From positions 682,001 to 746,000 of the forward strand of contig JASBNA010000008.1 in assembly GCA_038087015.1 (NCBI GenBank): a DNA stretch of 64,000 nt, read 5' to 3'. The position numbers and the translations under genes are program-made. The stretch comes from Cerrena zonata. Lineage: Eukaryota; Basidiomycota; Agaricomycetes; Polyporales; Cerrenaceae. The number at the start of each line of letters is the position of its first letter. Position 1 is the first letter of the stretch. A model generated the notes under the pieces. It did not search any database and had not been told where the DNA came from. It saw nothing but the letters and a program-made list of their open reading frames with translations. Of this stretch, positions 22,567 to 34,227 are shown piece by piece.

Positions 22567-23287
22567 GACAATGCAAAGGAACTCATCGAAGGTGACTTCA
22601 AGCACTACCTCGATAAGCACGGCATCATCCTTGAAACAACCGCGCCCTACTCTTCTTCGCAAAATGGTGTTGCGGAACGTCTCAACCGTACTCTAGTTGA
22701 ACGTGGCCGCACAATGCTTGTGGATGCAACTGTTCCGGTTTCACTATGGGAAGTGGCTGTCGACTATGCTTGCTACCTCAAGAACTTATCTCCGACTCGT
22801 GCTCTTGATGGTATTACCCCATACCAAGCCTTCTGGGGTAAAGTACCGGACGTCTCACATGTTCACAAATTTGGTCAGCACTGCTGGGTCCTTGTACCTG
22901 AAAACCGGCGATCGAAAATTGAACCACAATCCGAACGCTATGTTTTCACCAGCATTTCTGAACACATGTCAGGCTACCGCTACTACGTCCCCCGGATCAA
23001 GCAAGTCTTAACCTCACGAAATATTATCTTCCCATCATCATATGCGCCCCACCCTTCCACATCCCTTCCTGCTCCAAATGTTTCCGGTCTTGAGGGGGAG
23101 GATCCTGATCTTCTACCCAAGCCCAAAACATCTTCTTCTGCTTCAACTGCGGAAACTTCTGCAGACGCGGACGTCCCACACTCTGCGGATGCAACTCGCG
23201 GATTGCAAGAAGTACTTTTTCCAAATCTAGACAATGCTCTGGTTATCCCTGTTCCTCCTGTTCCGCCTCCAGCTCCTCGACGTTCTT
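22567..23287 (+). pseudogene. CopA integrase core, C-terminal part
   Basis: DNAKELIEGDFKHYLDKHGI, then SSSQNGVAERLNRTL, the second Asp and the Glu of a copia DDE integrase, continuing (YACYLKNLSPTRALDG) to a Pro/Ser-rich linker. At 23288 the Plavaka element begins. The following CopA text is on the other side of that element, at 29933 on the minus strand, and continues in frame (RRSS then RQTTKHDYSKL). Confidence 0.88.
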
Positions 23288-23605
23288 CATCAGGAAAAAC
23301 CTACCCTGCTACTTAGCAGTAGTCTACATATATTCTAGAACTAGCTTCCCTAATAATGCTACCTATGCTAACTTTGAATAAATTTATCCTATTCTCCCTA
23401 GTAGTTCACTAGATCCTATAGTGATTCACTTTTTTCCCTACTTTCATGCTATATTAACTATTGTACAACTAATTTCTATAGTATCAAGCTAATTTCCCTA
23501 TATCAAATCTAATATCATATTTAAATCTTTTTGGATCTCAGAAAAGCTATATTTTGATCCTGTGGTATCTCAAAAGTTATCAAAATATATTTATAGATAT
23601 GTCTA
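23288..23605 (-). mobile_element. Plavaka element, terminal piece (part 1 of 2)
   Basis: Starts CATCAGGAAAAACCTACC after TT at 23286-23287 and runs through AT-rich non-coding sequence to GTCTA (23601-23605), where CopBC is inserted. The second GTCTA is at 37625-37629 (inverted), so the element continues there. This piece is the 3' flank of the transposase gene. Confidence 0.85.
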
Positions 23606-23991
23606 TGTTGGAGAAATTCAAGCCGCATGTTGTATACTCAATGCTGTATGGTATCCTTTCTTACATTTTCCTTTTACGGTCACTTAGATAGTTACCCTTT
23701 TCTTGGCTGTAGCACTGCTACTGTCTATTCTATTTTCCTATCTATGTTTCCTTCCATGTTTCCCCTTGATGTTCCGTACATATATAAAGAATGCTTCTGC
23801 CATAGAGACACCCCAGTCATTAGCTTTGATGCTCATTGGGGTGTGTACTATTTCTCTTTCTGTGTTCCTTCAAGTAGCTGACTTAGACATGTAGAATCTT
23901 CTTATCTGTTCAATAGGTATTTAGTGATTCTACTGAATATACCAAATTGTTAGCTTCAACACTCATTGGGAATCTTCTTATCTGTTCAATA
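23606..23991 (+). mobile_element. CopBC 5' LTR, 386 bp
   Basis: TGTTGGAGAAATTC...TCTGTTCAATA. Matches 38014-37630 with scattered, mainly CpG-type, differences. The string GAATCTTCTTATCTGTTC occurs twice near its 3' end. It ends in TA, not CA, yet the GTCTA target duplication supports the boundary. The half-tRNA primer site GGTTATGAGCCCC follows at 23992. Confidence 0.88.
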
Positions 23992-24004
23992 GGTTATGAG
24001 CCCC
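23992..24004 (+). promoter_or_regulatory. CopBC primer-binding site, half-tRNA type
   Basis: GGTTATGAGCCCC matches the complement of the initiator tRNA-Met anticodon arm, as in CopA, although the two elements have unrelated LTRs. Confidence 0.65.
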
Positions 24005-24118
24005 ACGCTAGCCTAACTTGCAACAGTTAAACTTACGTCGAAGTGAAAAGGTGTCAGATAACACCTCGCAAACTTGCCTTACTGCTTTACCCTCCTTATA
24101 CACTCATCACTCCTCACC

Positions 24119-27100
24119 ATGTCTGCAGTCAAATTTGAAGACTACTTACGAGTTCCCCGACTCGAAGTGGATGGTACCAACTGGGTCATCTATAAAGATC
24201 GACTGCAATGGGCAGCCGATGCACGAACCTATCTAAAGCACATTGATGGTTCTGCTACATCTCCTACAGCTCCGCCAGCTCCTGTTGACCCCACTGCACC
24301 TACCGCTGCAGAGACTGTTCTACTCACTGCTTACAATATGCCTCTTACTGAATGGATGAAAGGAGAAGCTACTATGAAGCAGCTCATCGCGAGCACAATT
24401 CCGGACTCTCTCTTTATGAAAGTTCGTAACAAGCCTACCGCCCTCGAAATCTGGACTACCCTTGCAAATGAGTTCCAGAACAAATCCAGATGGTTTCCGT
24501 GGACCTTCACCGTCGTCTCCAGGACAAGAAGGCTGGAAACAAGGATGACCTCTGTGCTCACTTCAACGAGCTCCGCACCATGCGAGAGAACTTAGCCTCC
24601 ATGGGACATCCCCCCACTGAACAAGAATTTTACTCTATTGTTCTTGGTTCACTCCCTGACGCCTATGATACCTATGTCTCTGCCGTCCTTGCAACCTCTA
24701 GCATCCTAGCTAGTAGTAGTGTCTCAAGCTCTGGCTTAACTGCCGATGAGCTCATGCAGACCGTCACTGAGGAGTATGACCGTCGAACGCTCAAGTCGAA
24801 AGGCCGCGGAGAGTCCAAAGATGCTGCCTTCACGGCAAACGAGAAAGGTGGATGGGGAAGGAGTACCTTGAAATGTCATAACTGTGGTAAAACCGGGCAC
24901 TTCAAACGCAATTGTTGGGCACCAGGTGGTGGCAAAGAAGGTCAAGGTCCAAGGGGGAAGTCGAAAGGAAAGGGAAAGGCTGAGAGTAAAGACAAGGCAT
25001 CAGTAGCCAAAGCTGATGACGAGAAGTCTGGAGAGGATACTGCATGGTTGGCCATGGCAGATGAGAACATCCTGGATCTCCATGGCGAACCTATAACCGA
25101 CAGCGACACCAACTCTTGGGGACCCACTGATACTTCTTTCTTTGATGAAGTTACCGAGGATGATTCTGCTACCAAACATAGTGACAGAGATGATGACTCC
25201 ATTCCTGACTTGCAGACTGTATCGGACAGTGATGTTGCACCAGACGATAGCAACAGCGAGGAAACCAGTGAACTAGTAGTCACTGCGCCCATAGAGGATT
25301 ACACCCTCACTTTTGAGTATGCCTTCCTGGCGAAGGGTACCGGTAGCTCTACTGATGTTGAAGTAGAGATCGTTGACTCTGGTGCAAGTCGACACATGTC
25401 CCCCTATCGACATCGCTTCGTAAATTTCATCTCGATCGAACCACGACCTATTGGCTCAGCGGACAACCGAACCTTCCAAGCCACGGGAAAGGGTGACATG
25501 TACATCGATGTACTGTGCGGCGAAAAGACAAGCCGTATCCTTCTAAAGGATGTCCTTTACGCACCAAACATGGGTGCAACCTTGGTGTCAATAAGCTGTA
25601 TCACAGCCGCTGGGTCATATGCCGTTTTCCGAGATAACTCCTGTTTGTTGTATAACGAGGAGAAGGATCTTGTGGGTGACGTGAGCGTTGCAGGTGGACT
25701 CTATCACATCTACCACCTGAAGGACTTCGCTGCAAAGGTGACAGAAGTACTGTCAATCTATGAGCTCCACCGCCGCCTTGGACACATCAGCTACAGTGCT
25801 GTACGTGAGTTGGTGAAGAAGGGTTTGGTAGTGGGTGTCAAGTTGGAAGACAGTGAAGCGGAGCAGGTATGCGCATCCTGTGAATATGCCAAGACAACAC
25901 GAAAGCCGATTCAACGCGAATGCCAGACAGAGCGTGCTGAAAAGGTCGGCGATGAAATTCATTTGGACCTCTGGGGACCAGCACCTGTCGAAACAATTGG
26001 CGGACATCGTTATTACATCAGTTTCACCGACGATCGAAGCTGCTATAGCTTTACATACCTGTTACGCACCAAAGACCAAGCTGAGGAGGCCTACCGTACA
26101 CTGGCAGCTCAGCTAAACACCCAGAAGTTGATCAAAGTAAAAGTCTTGCACTCTGATTGAGGGGGAGAGTTTCTATCCAACTCTTTCAGTTCATTCCTAG
26201 CATCCCAAGGCTCTATTCGATGACTCACCTCTCATGATACTCCAGAATACAATGGCGTAGCAGAGCATCTCAACCGGACGCTTGTCGAGAAGGTACGAGC
26301 TATGATGCACAATAGCTCATTACCAAAATTCTTGTGGGGGGAAGCAGTCCGACATGTGACCTATGTCAAAAATCATTCAAGCACACATGCATTGAACGGT
26401 ATGACACCGCATGAGGTTTTCACTGGCATGAAACCGGACATCTCAAACTTACAGCCTTGGGGCTGCGAGGTGCGAGTACATGACACTAATGGTACAAAAC
26501 TGGATGGACGATCAGTCATCGGTTGTTAGGTCGGTTTCAATGAAGAGAGCCGTGCTCACCGGATCTATTGGCCAGGACGCAAAAGTGTCACTGTTGAACG
26601 AAGTGTTCGATTCAACGTCGAAACACCTAGCGTAGTTGCCGAAGTACCACTCGTGGGGGAGCAGGGTACTAGGAACAATGAGCAGCCTACTTCGTCAGAA
26701 AGCGAACCTCCAAAGGTCGAAAATATCTCACCTGTAGCTCAAGTCAACCCTCCTGAGGCCGCTTCCGCAAATTCACCACCAAAGCAAGATGTCCTGGGCT
26801 CAGATTTCGAGCCTGATCCTCCAGAAACAAAATGTACACACAAACCGTCTGCGTACGTTCATCGACTTCGTGATGGCGAAGGCGTAGCAAGTACACATCA
26901 TAGCGACCCGCTGCTGCCAAAAGGTCTTCAGTATGGTCTCAGAGATGTTGAGGAAGAGACGGCAAAGGTAGCTGATGGGGATTGGGGAGGTGTTGAGGTA
27001 GAGGAATGGGGCATGGCTGCAGAAATGGGAGATGCAGAGGGATTAGAGCTGTCTTTTGAAAAGACTATGAGGTGTCTGAATTGATTGAAGTAGAATAAGG

Positions 27101-27519
27101 CAATGCATGCGGAGCTTGAGAACCTAGAGAAGAATGGAACGTACTCAATTGTCGAGCGCCTGCCAAACACGAACATTGTTAGTTCGAAATGGGTTCTTCG
27201 CATTAAGAAGAATGCGGACAGCGGCGTAGACAAGTACAAGGCAAGGCTTGTCGCACGTGGGTTCACTCAAATCCACAGTGTCGACTATTACGACACATTT
27301 GCTCCCGTTGCTAAGCTTTCATCATTCCGTCTTGTTCTTGCTATTGCTACTCGAAATGGCTGGCCTGTGGACTCCTTTGACTTTAACTCTGCTTATCTTA
27401 ACTCAGTTCTGGATGACGATGAGGTTGTCTACTTAGAGCAACCCCCTCACTATGCCAAAAAGGATCCCAAAGTTTATGTCCTTCAACTTCATAAAGCACT
27501 CTATGGGCTCAAACTTGAA
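24119..27519 (+). pseudogene. CopBC gag-protease-integrase-RT (first half), broken
   Basis: Gag starts at ATG 24119 (MSAVKFEDYLRVPRLEVDG), loses one base near 24490 and continues in the next frame to a zinc knuckle (CHNCGKTGHFKRNC near 24875). Then come protease (IVDSGASRHMSPYRHRF), integrase HHCC (HRRLGHIS, CASCEYAK) and core (DLWGPAPVETIGGHRYYIS). Stops are TGA 26158 (HSD then GGEF), TGA 26221 and TAG 26527. RT starts near 27103 (NGTYSIVERLPNTNIVSSKW) and reaches HKALYGLK, where it is cut at 27519. The rest of the same element is at 39110-37630 on the opposite strand. Confidence 0.9.
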
Positions 27520-28209
27520 ATAGGAGGACGCAGAAAGCATAAGAAACACGTCGGAAGGCAGACGGGAAAATAGGAGCAAATGGGAATAAAGCAAACCAGA
27601 GAAAATGGGATGAGAAGATATGGGGAAAGGATTAAGAGAGTCCGAAAGAAAAGGCAGAAGGTTGTAACCCCGTTATAGGTTACATCCACCTCAACACCTC
27701 ACCTTCCTTATATAGACATCCTTATTCCCTTCCCTGTACACATCTCGATTCTCCCCCACATCCTTACATCATCCTTGCTTCTCTGCGATCCCCCTTATAT
27801 ACCACGCGCCCTTCGTTGTACTCCCCAGCTCTCCTTTCCCTCCCGCTGACTAGTACACGAAGGTATTTACATGTATCCAGCTCTCCTTTCCCTCCCGCTG
27901 ACTAGTACACGAAGATATTTTGTGCCTATTCATATCACGTCCGTTCAGTGAAGCCGACTAGCGCGTCGGCTTACAAAGGTATAAGAGGATAAGACGGAAG
28001 CAAAACTGAGCACCTTCCTAATCCGGAATGATCAGGTCTGGATGAGGTCAGCGCTGGCTGCAGCCAGATCCTCAGTGCGGGCGGATGTACCACGTCCGGA
28101 TGCGGGTCATGCCCGGATGCATATTGTGTCCGGATGTGGATTGTATGCAGATGCACTACGATACCGGATGGTGCATGCGTCCGGATGCCTCGGACGGTGT
28201 ATTACAACA
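27520..28209 (-). mobile_element. CopA 3' LTR, first 371 bp, with a solo LTR inside
   Basis: On the minus strand this starts TGTTGTAATACACCG at 28209 and matches CopA LTR bases 1-371, ending CCTCCTAT at 27520. The remaining 131 bases of the LTR are at 41061-41192 on the plus strand, starting TTGCTACTTG; the two pieces abut without loss or gain in the intact 5' LTR (11390/11391). A polypurine tract (GTTGAGGGGGAG) precedes it at 28210-28221. Confidence 0.92.
27663..27975. mobile_element. Solo LTR inserted in the CopA 3' LTR
   Basis: TGTAACCCCGTTATAGG...GTCGGCTTACA, 313 bp, flanked by AAGGT (27658-27662 and 27976-27980), a 5-bp duplication of a sequence present once in the intact CopA LTR. A segment of about 40 bp (CAGCTCTCCTTTCCCTCC...) is repeated in tandem at about 27827 and 27880. 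No internal element of this family is in the window. Confidence 0.88.
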
Positions 28210-28216
28210 CTCCCCC

Positions 28217-29933
28217 TCAACTAGCAGACATGCCAATCGAAGAGGTGAGGAAGAGATGGGTTGGACGAGGAAGTCCTTTGGTGAACATGTCAGTGCAGTT
28301 GCTTTTCGTCGAGACATAAGTGACCTTGATATCCCCTTGAGCAACATGATCCCAGATGAAGTGATATCGCATCGAGATGTGTTTTGCACGAGCATGGAAT
28401 TGGTTATCGTGTACATAAGCAATTGCAGCCTGGTTGTCGCAGAGGATGAGAGTAGGATCCGGTGATGGAAAACCTAAGTCGGACAGAAGAGCTCGGAACC
28501 AAATAGCATCCTTGGTAGCATGAGCGAGCGCGACATATTTAGCTTCCATAGTAGAAAGCGCGACAGATGATTGTTTCTTAGAGGACCAAGAGACGGCTCC
28601 CCCTGAGATAAGGAAAACGTATCCGGAGATGGATTTGCGATCATTGACGTCTTGTCCCCAGTCCGCATCGGTGTAACCGTATAGGGTGGTGTCATTGCTG
28701 AGACCATAAGTGATGCTGAGTGAGCGGGTGCCATTGAGGTATCGGAGTACATGCTTTGCAGCAGTAATGTGCTCATGCGTGAAGCAGGAAGTGTACTGAG
28801 ATAAATTCTGGACAGCGTGGGAGATGTCCGGATGGGTGGCAATGGCAGCATACATGAGGGAACCAATGATAGCAGCATAGGGGAAATTCGAGGCGGCTAC
28901 TGGTGGGGAAGCGTCAGATGATAGCTTGACATGTGAATCAACAGGGGTGGAAACTGGTGAGGAAGTGAGCATGCCAAAACGTTCCAAGACCTTCGTAATG
29001 TATGAAGTCTGGTGGATAGTGATAGTCTTTCGGATGCGGTCGCGTTTGATTTGAAGACCAAGGAAAGTCTTCGCCGGACCGAGATCAGAAATGGTAAGGT
29101 GTTTTGCGATTTCATCTTTCACTGCAGGTAGGATAGATAGAGGTGATGCGAGGATGGTAGAGTTGTCGACATGGATGATGACAATGATGAGACCGTCAGA
29201 ATTTCGGCATATGTAGACACAAAAATCTGACTGAAGCCGGGTGTATTGGAGAGTGGTGACAAAAATGTCGTTGAACTTGACATTCCAGACACGGCCTGCT
29301 TGCTTAAGTCCGTAGAGGGCTTTGTGGAGAAGACACGCGTGGCTGGATCCGTCTTCATAACCGGGAGGTTGCCACATGTAGATAGTTTCATCAAGATCGC
29401 CGTTGAGGTATGCACCTACAACGTCAATCTGATGGATTTCCCAATCGTTTGGAGCAGCGATTGCAAGTAGGGCATGGTAGGATTCGAGTCGCATGACAGG
29501 AGCGTAAGTTTCAAGGAAATCTTGACCGGGTATCTGAGAGAAACCTTGTGCAACAAGACGAGCCTTGTACTTGAGGATAGCGCCATCCGGATCACGTTTG
29601 ATGTGGAAAACCCAGCGACATCTGATAGGTTTGCGATCCGGGGGCGGATCCGAAAGTGAGTAGGTACCAAGCTGGTGGAGCTGTGCGATTTCAGAGTCCA
29701 TTGCCGCCTTCCATTCAGGCCAATCCGGACGAGACTGAACTTCTTTAAGAGTACTGGGATCATCAGTGAGAGGTGTTGAGGAGTTGCTAGCAGCAATGAA
29801 TAAAGAAGTGTCCGGCGATGTTGATGGGCTGTCTCTGGGAGGGGGCAGTTGAGCTATTGGGGCATTACTTGATACGACTTGCCTTCCGCTTGAATGCAGC
29901 TTGCTGTAGTCATGCTTGGTGGTTTGTCGGGAA
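28217..29933 (-). CDS. CopA reverse transcriptase and RNase H (second half of pol)
   Basis: Open from 29933 to TAG-type stop at 28217 without a break. RT motifs: RCRWVFHIKRDPDGAILKYK, KALYGLKQAGRVWN; the catalytic box reads HVDN instead of YVDD, a substitution of a catalytic Asp that should abolish polymerisation. RNase H: GYTDADWGQD, STMEAKYVA, CDNQAAIA, and the terminal HISMRYHFI block. The frame continues the integrase linker ending at 23287. Its long open frame contrasts with the decayed gag, but the HVDN change and broken gag make the element inactive. Confidence 0.85.
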
Positions 29934-30575
29934 CATCAGGAAAAACATACCTATATAATTAGGGTATATTTTACCTAACTATCTCTAGCTGACTCTAATC
30001 TGCACTAACCATATACCTGCACCGTATTTGAAAAGTGGTCTGCTCTAATTATTACTAGAACATCACTAATTACTGCTAATATGCCCCTAGTTGAAAGCTA
30101 GTTGAGCACTAGCCAGCTTCTCACCTGTCCCTCTGCAGTCCCACTTTGTGGTCTAATTATATCTAACCTATGTCTAGTTAGATATGGTTATGAATGAGTA
30201 GATAACCTCAATCCTTCTTTATCTGCTTTTTTGCACTCTAAACAGGCTAGCTATGATCAAAATTAAGTCAACAGGTCTATTGGACTTGTGCTGATCACCA
30301 TTTGTACAAGATAAGATCAGTGTTGAATATCAAGAAAAGGTAATACTAGTAGACAGATAGAGTAAATTATCAAGAAATTATCAAGAAAGTGCAAGAAATC
30401 ATCAAGAAAGTGCAAGAAATCAAGACAAGTAGTCCACAAGATAGCAAGAAAAGAGAAGAATAGTCCTAAGACAACAAGAGCAGCAAAGATCAAGATAGAG
30501 TATTAGGGAAACATTTCAACTAATTCAAATGTAAGTAATACATCAAAGACTGAGAGTCAGAAGTAGTCAACTTAC
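29934..30575. repeat. Plavaka subterminal non-coding region
   Basis: AT-rich, with a cluster of short repeats ATCAAGAAA/TGCAAGAAA between about 30330 and 30460. Such subterminal repeats are often transposase-binding sites in CACTA-like elements; here this is inferred only. Confidence 0.5.
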
Positions 30576-33500
30576 CTAGTCTTCCACCTCTTCCATCTTT
30601 TCCACCTCCTCTTCCTCTTCCTCTTCCTCAGAGGTGCCTGAGTCTTGAGGCATATTATTAATGTTGAGTACTTCCCTACACTCTGCAACTGCAGCTGCAG
30701 CAATCTGGTAGACTTGGCCATTGCTGAAGAAACCCATATTAGTCATTGCAACTATTGGGAGATTAGTACTCACCTAGCTTGATGGAAAATCTGAGCCATC
30801 ATGTGGTAGTAACCTTGAGAGTTATCAGACCTGATACTCTTGAGGAGTTCAGCATGACCTTTGTAGATAAGGTTAGCAGTGGCTGAATTGAGAGGTTTGG
30901 GATCATGAACCCCTGTTTCCCAGTCAGAGAGAATGATCTCAATCTCAAGACAAACACAGGTCAGCAGACATCTAATCAATAAAGTGATAAACATACTATA
31001 GTTCCAACCAAAGCCACCATAGGCTCTGTTACTTCCAAAGAAAACTTTCTTCTGCCCCTCTTGACCTTGAAGTCATGGTAGTTGCTAGAGACAAAGGACT
31101 TGGGACCTGTAAAGAAAACTGAAGAAATGCTTTGAATTATACAGGGATGTTGGTAGATAAGGGTGTTATCAATCTCAGCCTAAAGAGAAGTGTTCAAGTT
31201 AGCAAAGATAGCATTGAAGAAGGGAAACCCATACTGGTGAAGATCCTGGGTATAGAAAGCGCTTTCCCTTCCTCAGCTGCCTCACCAACCTACTGCAGTT
31301 TGTGTCTCCTAGACAATAAGCTGTAGCCACAGTGGGTTGAAGGTGCTTCTTGATTTTTCCACGGATACCAATGAGCCTATTTTCAGCCTAGACATAAGTT
31401 AGCAAACATAAGAGAAGTGAGATGAAGAGACAACATATAACTGATTTGAAGAGAACAAAGTAACTATCATCACGCTTCACTCGTGCTAGCAACGACCGAC
31501 TCTCTTCATCATCTGAGTCAACCCAACATTCATCCACAGACTGCTCAGCTAGCGTACAGAAGTAAGCAATCTTGTGCGGAAAATCGACAAAGGCATTGGC
31601 CATAAAGGCATCATAGATAACTTGCCAATTAGCCCACTTGAGGGCCCTACGGACGGTGGCTCGTTGGTTGTTGATGTTGATATGACCATGTTTGCTAACA
31701 CGGAGCTTGATCGAGCGAGGCCATTGTAGATCGGTCTCAAGATAGTTGTCGGAATTGGTATCAGAGGGCATCTCGACATCGCTATCGTCTGATATAGCAG
31801 CTCTCTAGAGTAAGAATGAGTGATGAAAGAGAAGATACAATGTTATGAATAGAACGGGAATAGACTCACCTCCTCTCGTCGCTTCTGGATACGGGTTTTG
31901 GAGGACTTCGACTTCTTGACAGTCTTCTTGACAGTCTTCTCGGGGGTGGAAGGTGGTGAATCCAGCTCCAACTCAGACTCAGAGCTGGGCTTCGTAGTCT
32001 TTGGGGGCCTTCATTGCGATGAGCTCTTCATGGGAGCCATCGACTTTGATGAGCCCTTCGTAGGGGCAGACCTCGATGAGCGCTTTGTGGGGGCAGACCT
32101 CGATGACGATGCAGTCGGTTTCGATGAAGTGGTTGGTTTTGGTGGATTCGACGATGAGGTGGCGGGTTTTGACGATGACGAAGCGGCGGGTTTTGATGAT
32201 GATGAGGCTATCGGTTTCGATGGGTTCGATGAGGCCACCGGTTGCAAGCTCGATGGAGCAGACGGTTTGGGTTTTGAGGCTTTCGGTGGTCCCAATTTCG
32301 AGGGTGCTGTTGGTTTTGACCTGGACATGGCAGAAGGTTTGGGTTTTGGGGTCCTGGGAGAATAGATTGATACTTCGACAGTAGCACGCCCTTTCCCCTT
32401 ATTTTTGGATGGCTGAGGTATGTCATCCTCGTCCTCGTCGGATACAAAGAGGACATGCTGATGATATAAACATAAAGGTCAGTACTATCTCAAAGATCAA
32501 ATGAGAGAATACATACCTTTTTGGGTTTCGACCGAGGAGGAGTATCGTCATCAGAGAATACTCGTATCGTGTCATCCGCAATAGCAGCGAAGTTGCCAGA
32601 TGGGACGTGAGTACGATTAGGAGGAGGAGGAGCGGCATCGACATCGACATCGTCATCGTCAATGCCTTCACCCATTGGGGCCTCAGAGCTAGGGAACACA
32701 GGCCGCTATGTCCAAATAGTGAGCCAGTTCACATGAACGTAGACGATGACTTACCTCATCACGCATCATGTCGATGGTGACTCTGTCGTTCTCTTCGTCT
32801 ATGTCTACCTCATCTTCTCCGACCCCCTCCATGTCCTCCATGTCCTCATCATCCACCTCGTCTCCGTAATCATCACTATCCTCCTGAATGCTCTTGCGGA
32901 CATCCTTCCTCTCGGCCTCCTTGCTGTTCCCGGCTGCATGTCTGCTGTTTGACGGTTGCGGCGAACTTCGTTGACCTGCGACTGACAGTGGAGCGTTGCT
33001 TGCAGGTCGCTCACCTGAGTTTGGTGATCGCCACACCGAGGGCGATGGTGATCAGATACCTATATCTGTAGATTAGCGGTAAAATAATGGAAGAAAAAAA
33101 TAAAACTTCGGCGTACCAGGGATGTCGTGGTCTTGTGATGTACGAGATGCCTCCTGATGGGTTGGTGGTTGTGTGGAATGATTGGGGACAGGGGACGAGT
33201 CTTGCGCTTTGAGGTTAAGTGGGTTCAGTTGAGGGAGAGGCGGTGTCTGTGAGTGTTGTGTTCGGGCAGCACGACTAGCAGGCAGGCTGTCATCGTGATC
33301 GTTAGTCCCATTATTGCCGTTGTTGCCCTCGCCGCCATCGTTGTCGTTGTCGTATCTAGGGAGAATAGGGCGTATACCTATAGTTAACAAACAGAATCGT
33401 TAGTTTAATCATGGTTGTTAGTAGTAGTATTACGCACCTGGCTTCCTATTCAAGTTCCGTCCCCCCTTAGAGCTCCGCTCAGCCGTTTCCTGTGGTGCGG

Positions 33501-33971
33501 GCATATCCTTCGCATTTGTCTTGGACTTAGTGGGCTTCTTTGATGGCCCCCTCTCTTGTTGGGAGGCTTGGCCGTGCCCGATCGTGCTCGTTTGCGTCCC
33601 AACTTGGAGGGACTCTCTTGCTCAGAGTCCTCGGTGTTGTCATCAGAGCGTGCTCACTTTCCTCGCTGCAAGTCCTGCCGCACTATGAATAGAAATGACA
33701 CCAAATTAGTGCTCGAACACTTCAGAAATGAAAGAATAAGGACTCACCTGGTCCTTGCGACTCCCTCGCTTTTGCGCTGGCAGCCCGTGTACCTAGTGAG
33801 TGTTATTTAGCTTATTAATAACAAGAAGAGAAACTACTCATGTGTACCAGTAGTACCTTCTATCAGAAGGCGGTTGGCGTGCTCCTCGTTTTTCCTATTC
33901 TTCGCTTGCGTCCGAACAGCTTTCTGTGCAGGGGTCAGCATTTCATAACTCACCGTTCGATTTGGAGGCAT
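30576..33971 (-). pseudogene. Second Plavaka gene, DUF6532-like, multi-exon, broken
   Basis: Starts at ATG 33971 (MPPNRTVSYEMLTPAQKAV) and runs through many GT-AG exons: basic linker (GRKRARSGTAKPPNK), acidic stretch (DDEDMEDMEGVGEDEVDIDE), a long Ser/Lys/Pro repeat around 32011-32328, then a folded region (RVSKHGHININNQR; RALKWANWQVIYDAFMANAF; EIEIILSDWETGVHDPKPLN) and a Glu-rich C-terminus at 30576. The folded part resembles the DUF6532 proteins common in agaricomycetes, by memory of the pattern only. It is broken by a frameshift near 33550 and TGA at 32011. Its function in transposition is unknown. Confidence 0.55.
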
Positions 33972-34227
33972 TCTCAGATACAGGAATAGAGGAGCGAGAC
34001 AGCGATGTGCATGAGAGGATTGGGTTGGTGCAACGGTAAGTTTACTTCGAACTTGTGATCGAGCGTTGGTTGAACTCGCGGGCGGCACGTGTTGTGACAG
34101 TCACGTCACAAATGTGATCTTTGGGTTACTAGTATACGGCTCACCTGTAGTTGGGCACGGAGGCCAGGAACTTCGCTCCTTCACTCTCTCGCTCTTGCTC
34201 TTGCTATCCCCTATCTTGCCATTGACT

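Noticed and set aside
31898..32365. 155-codon plus-strand frame rich in Asp, Gly and Phe
   Set aside because: It is the antisense reading of the Ser/Lys/Pro-rich repeat region of the second Plavaka gene.
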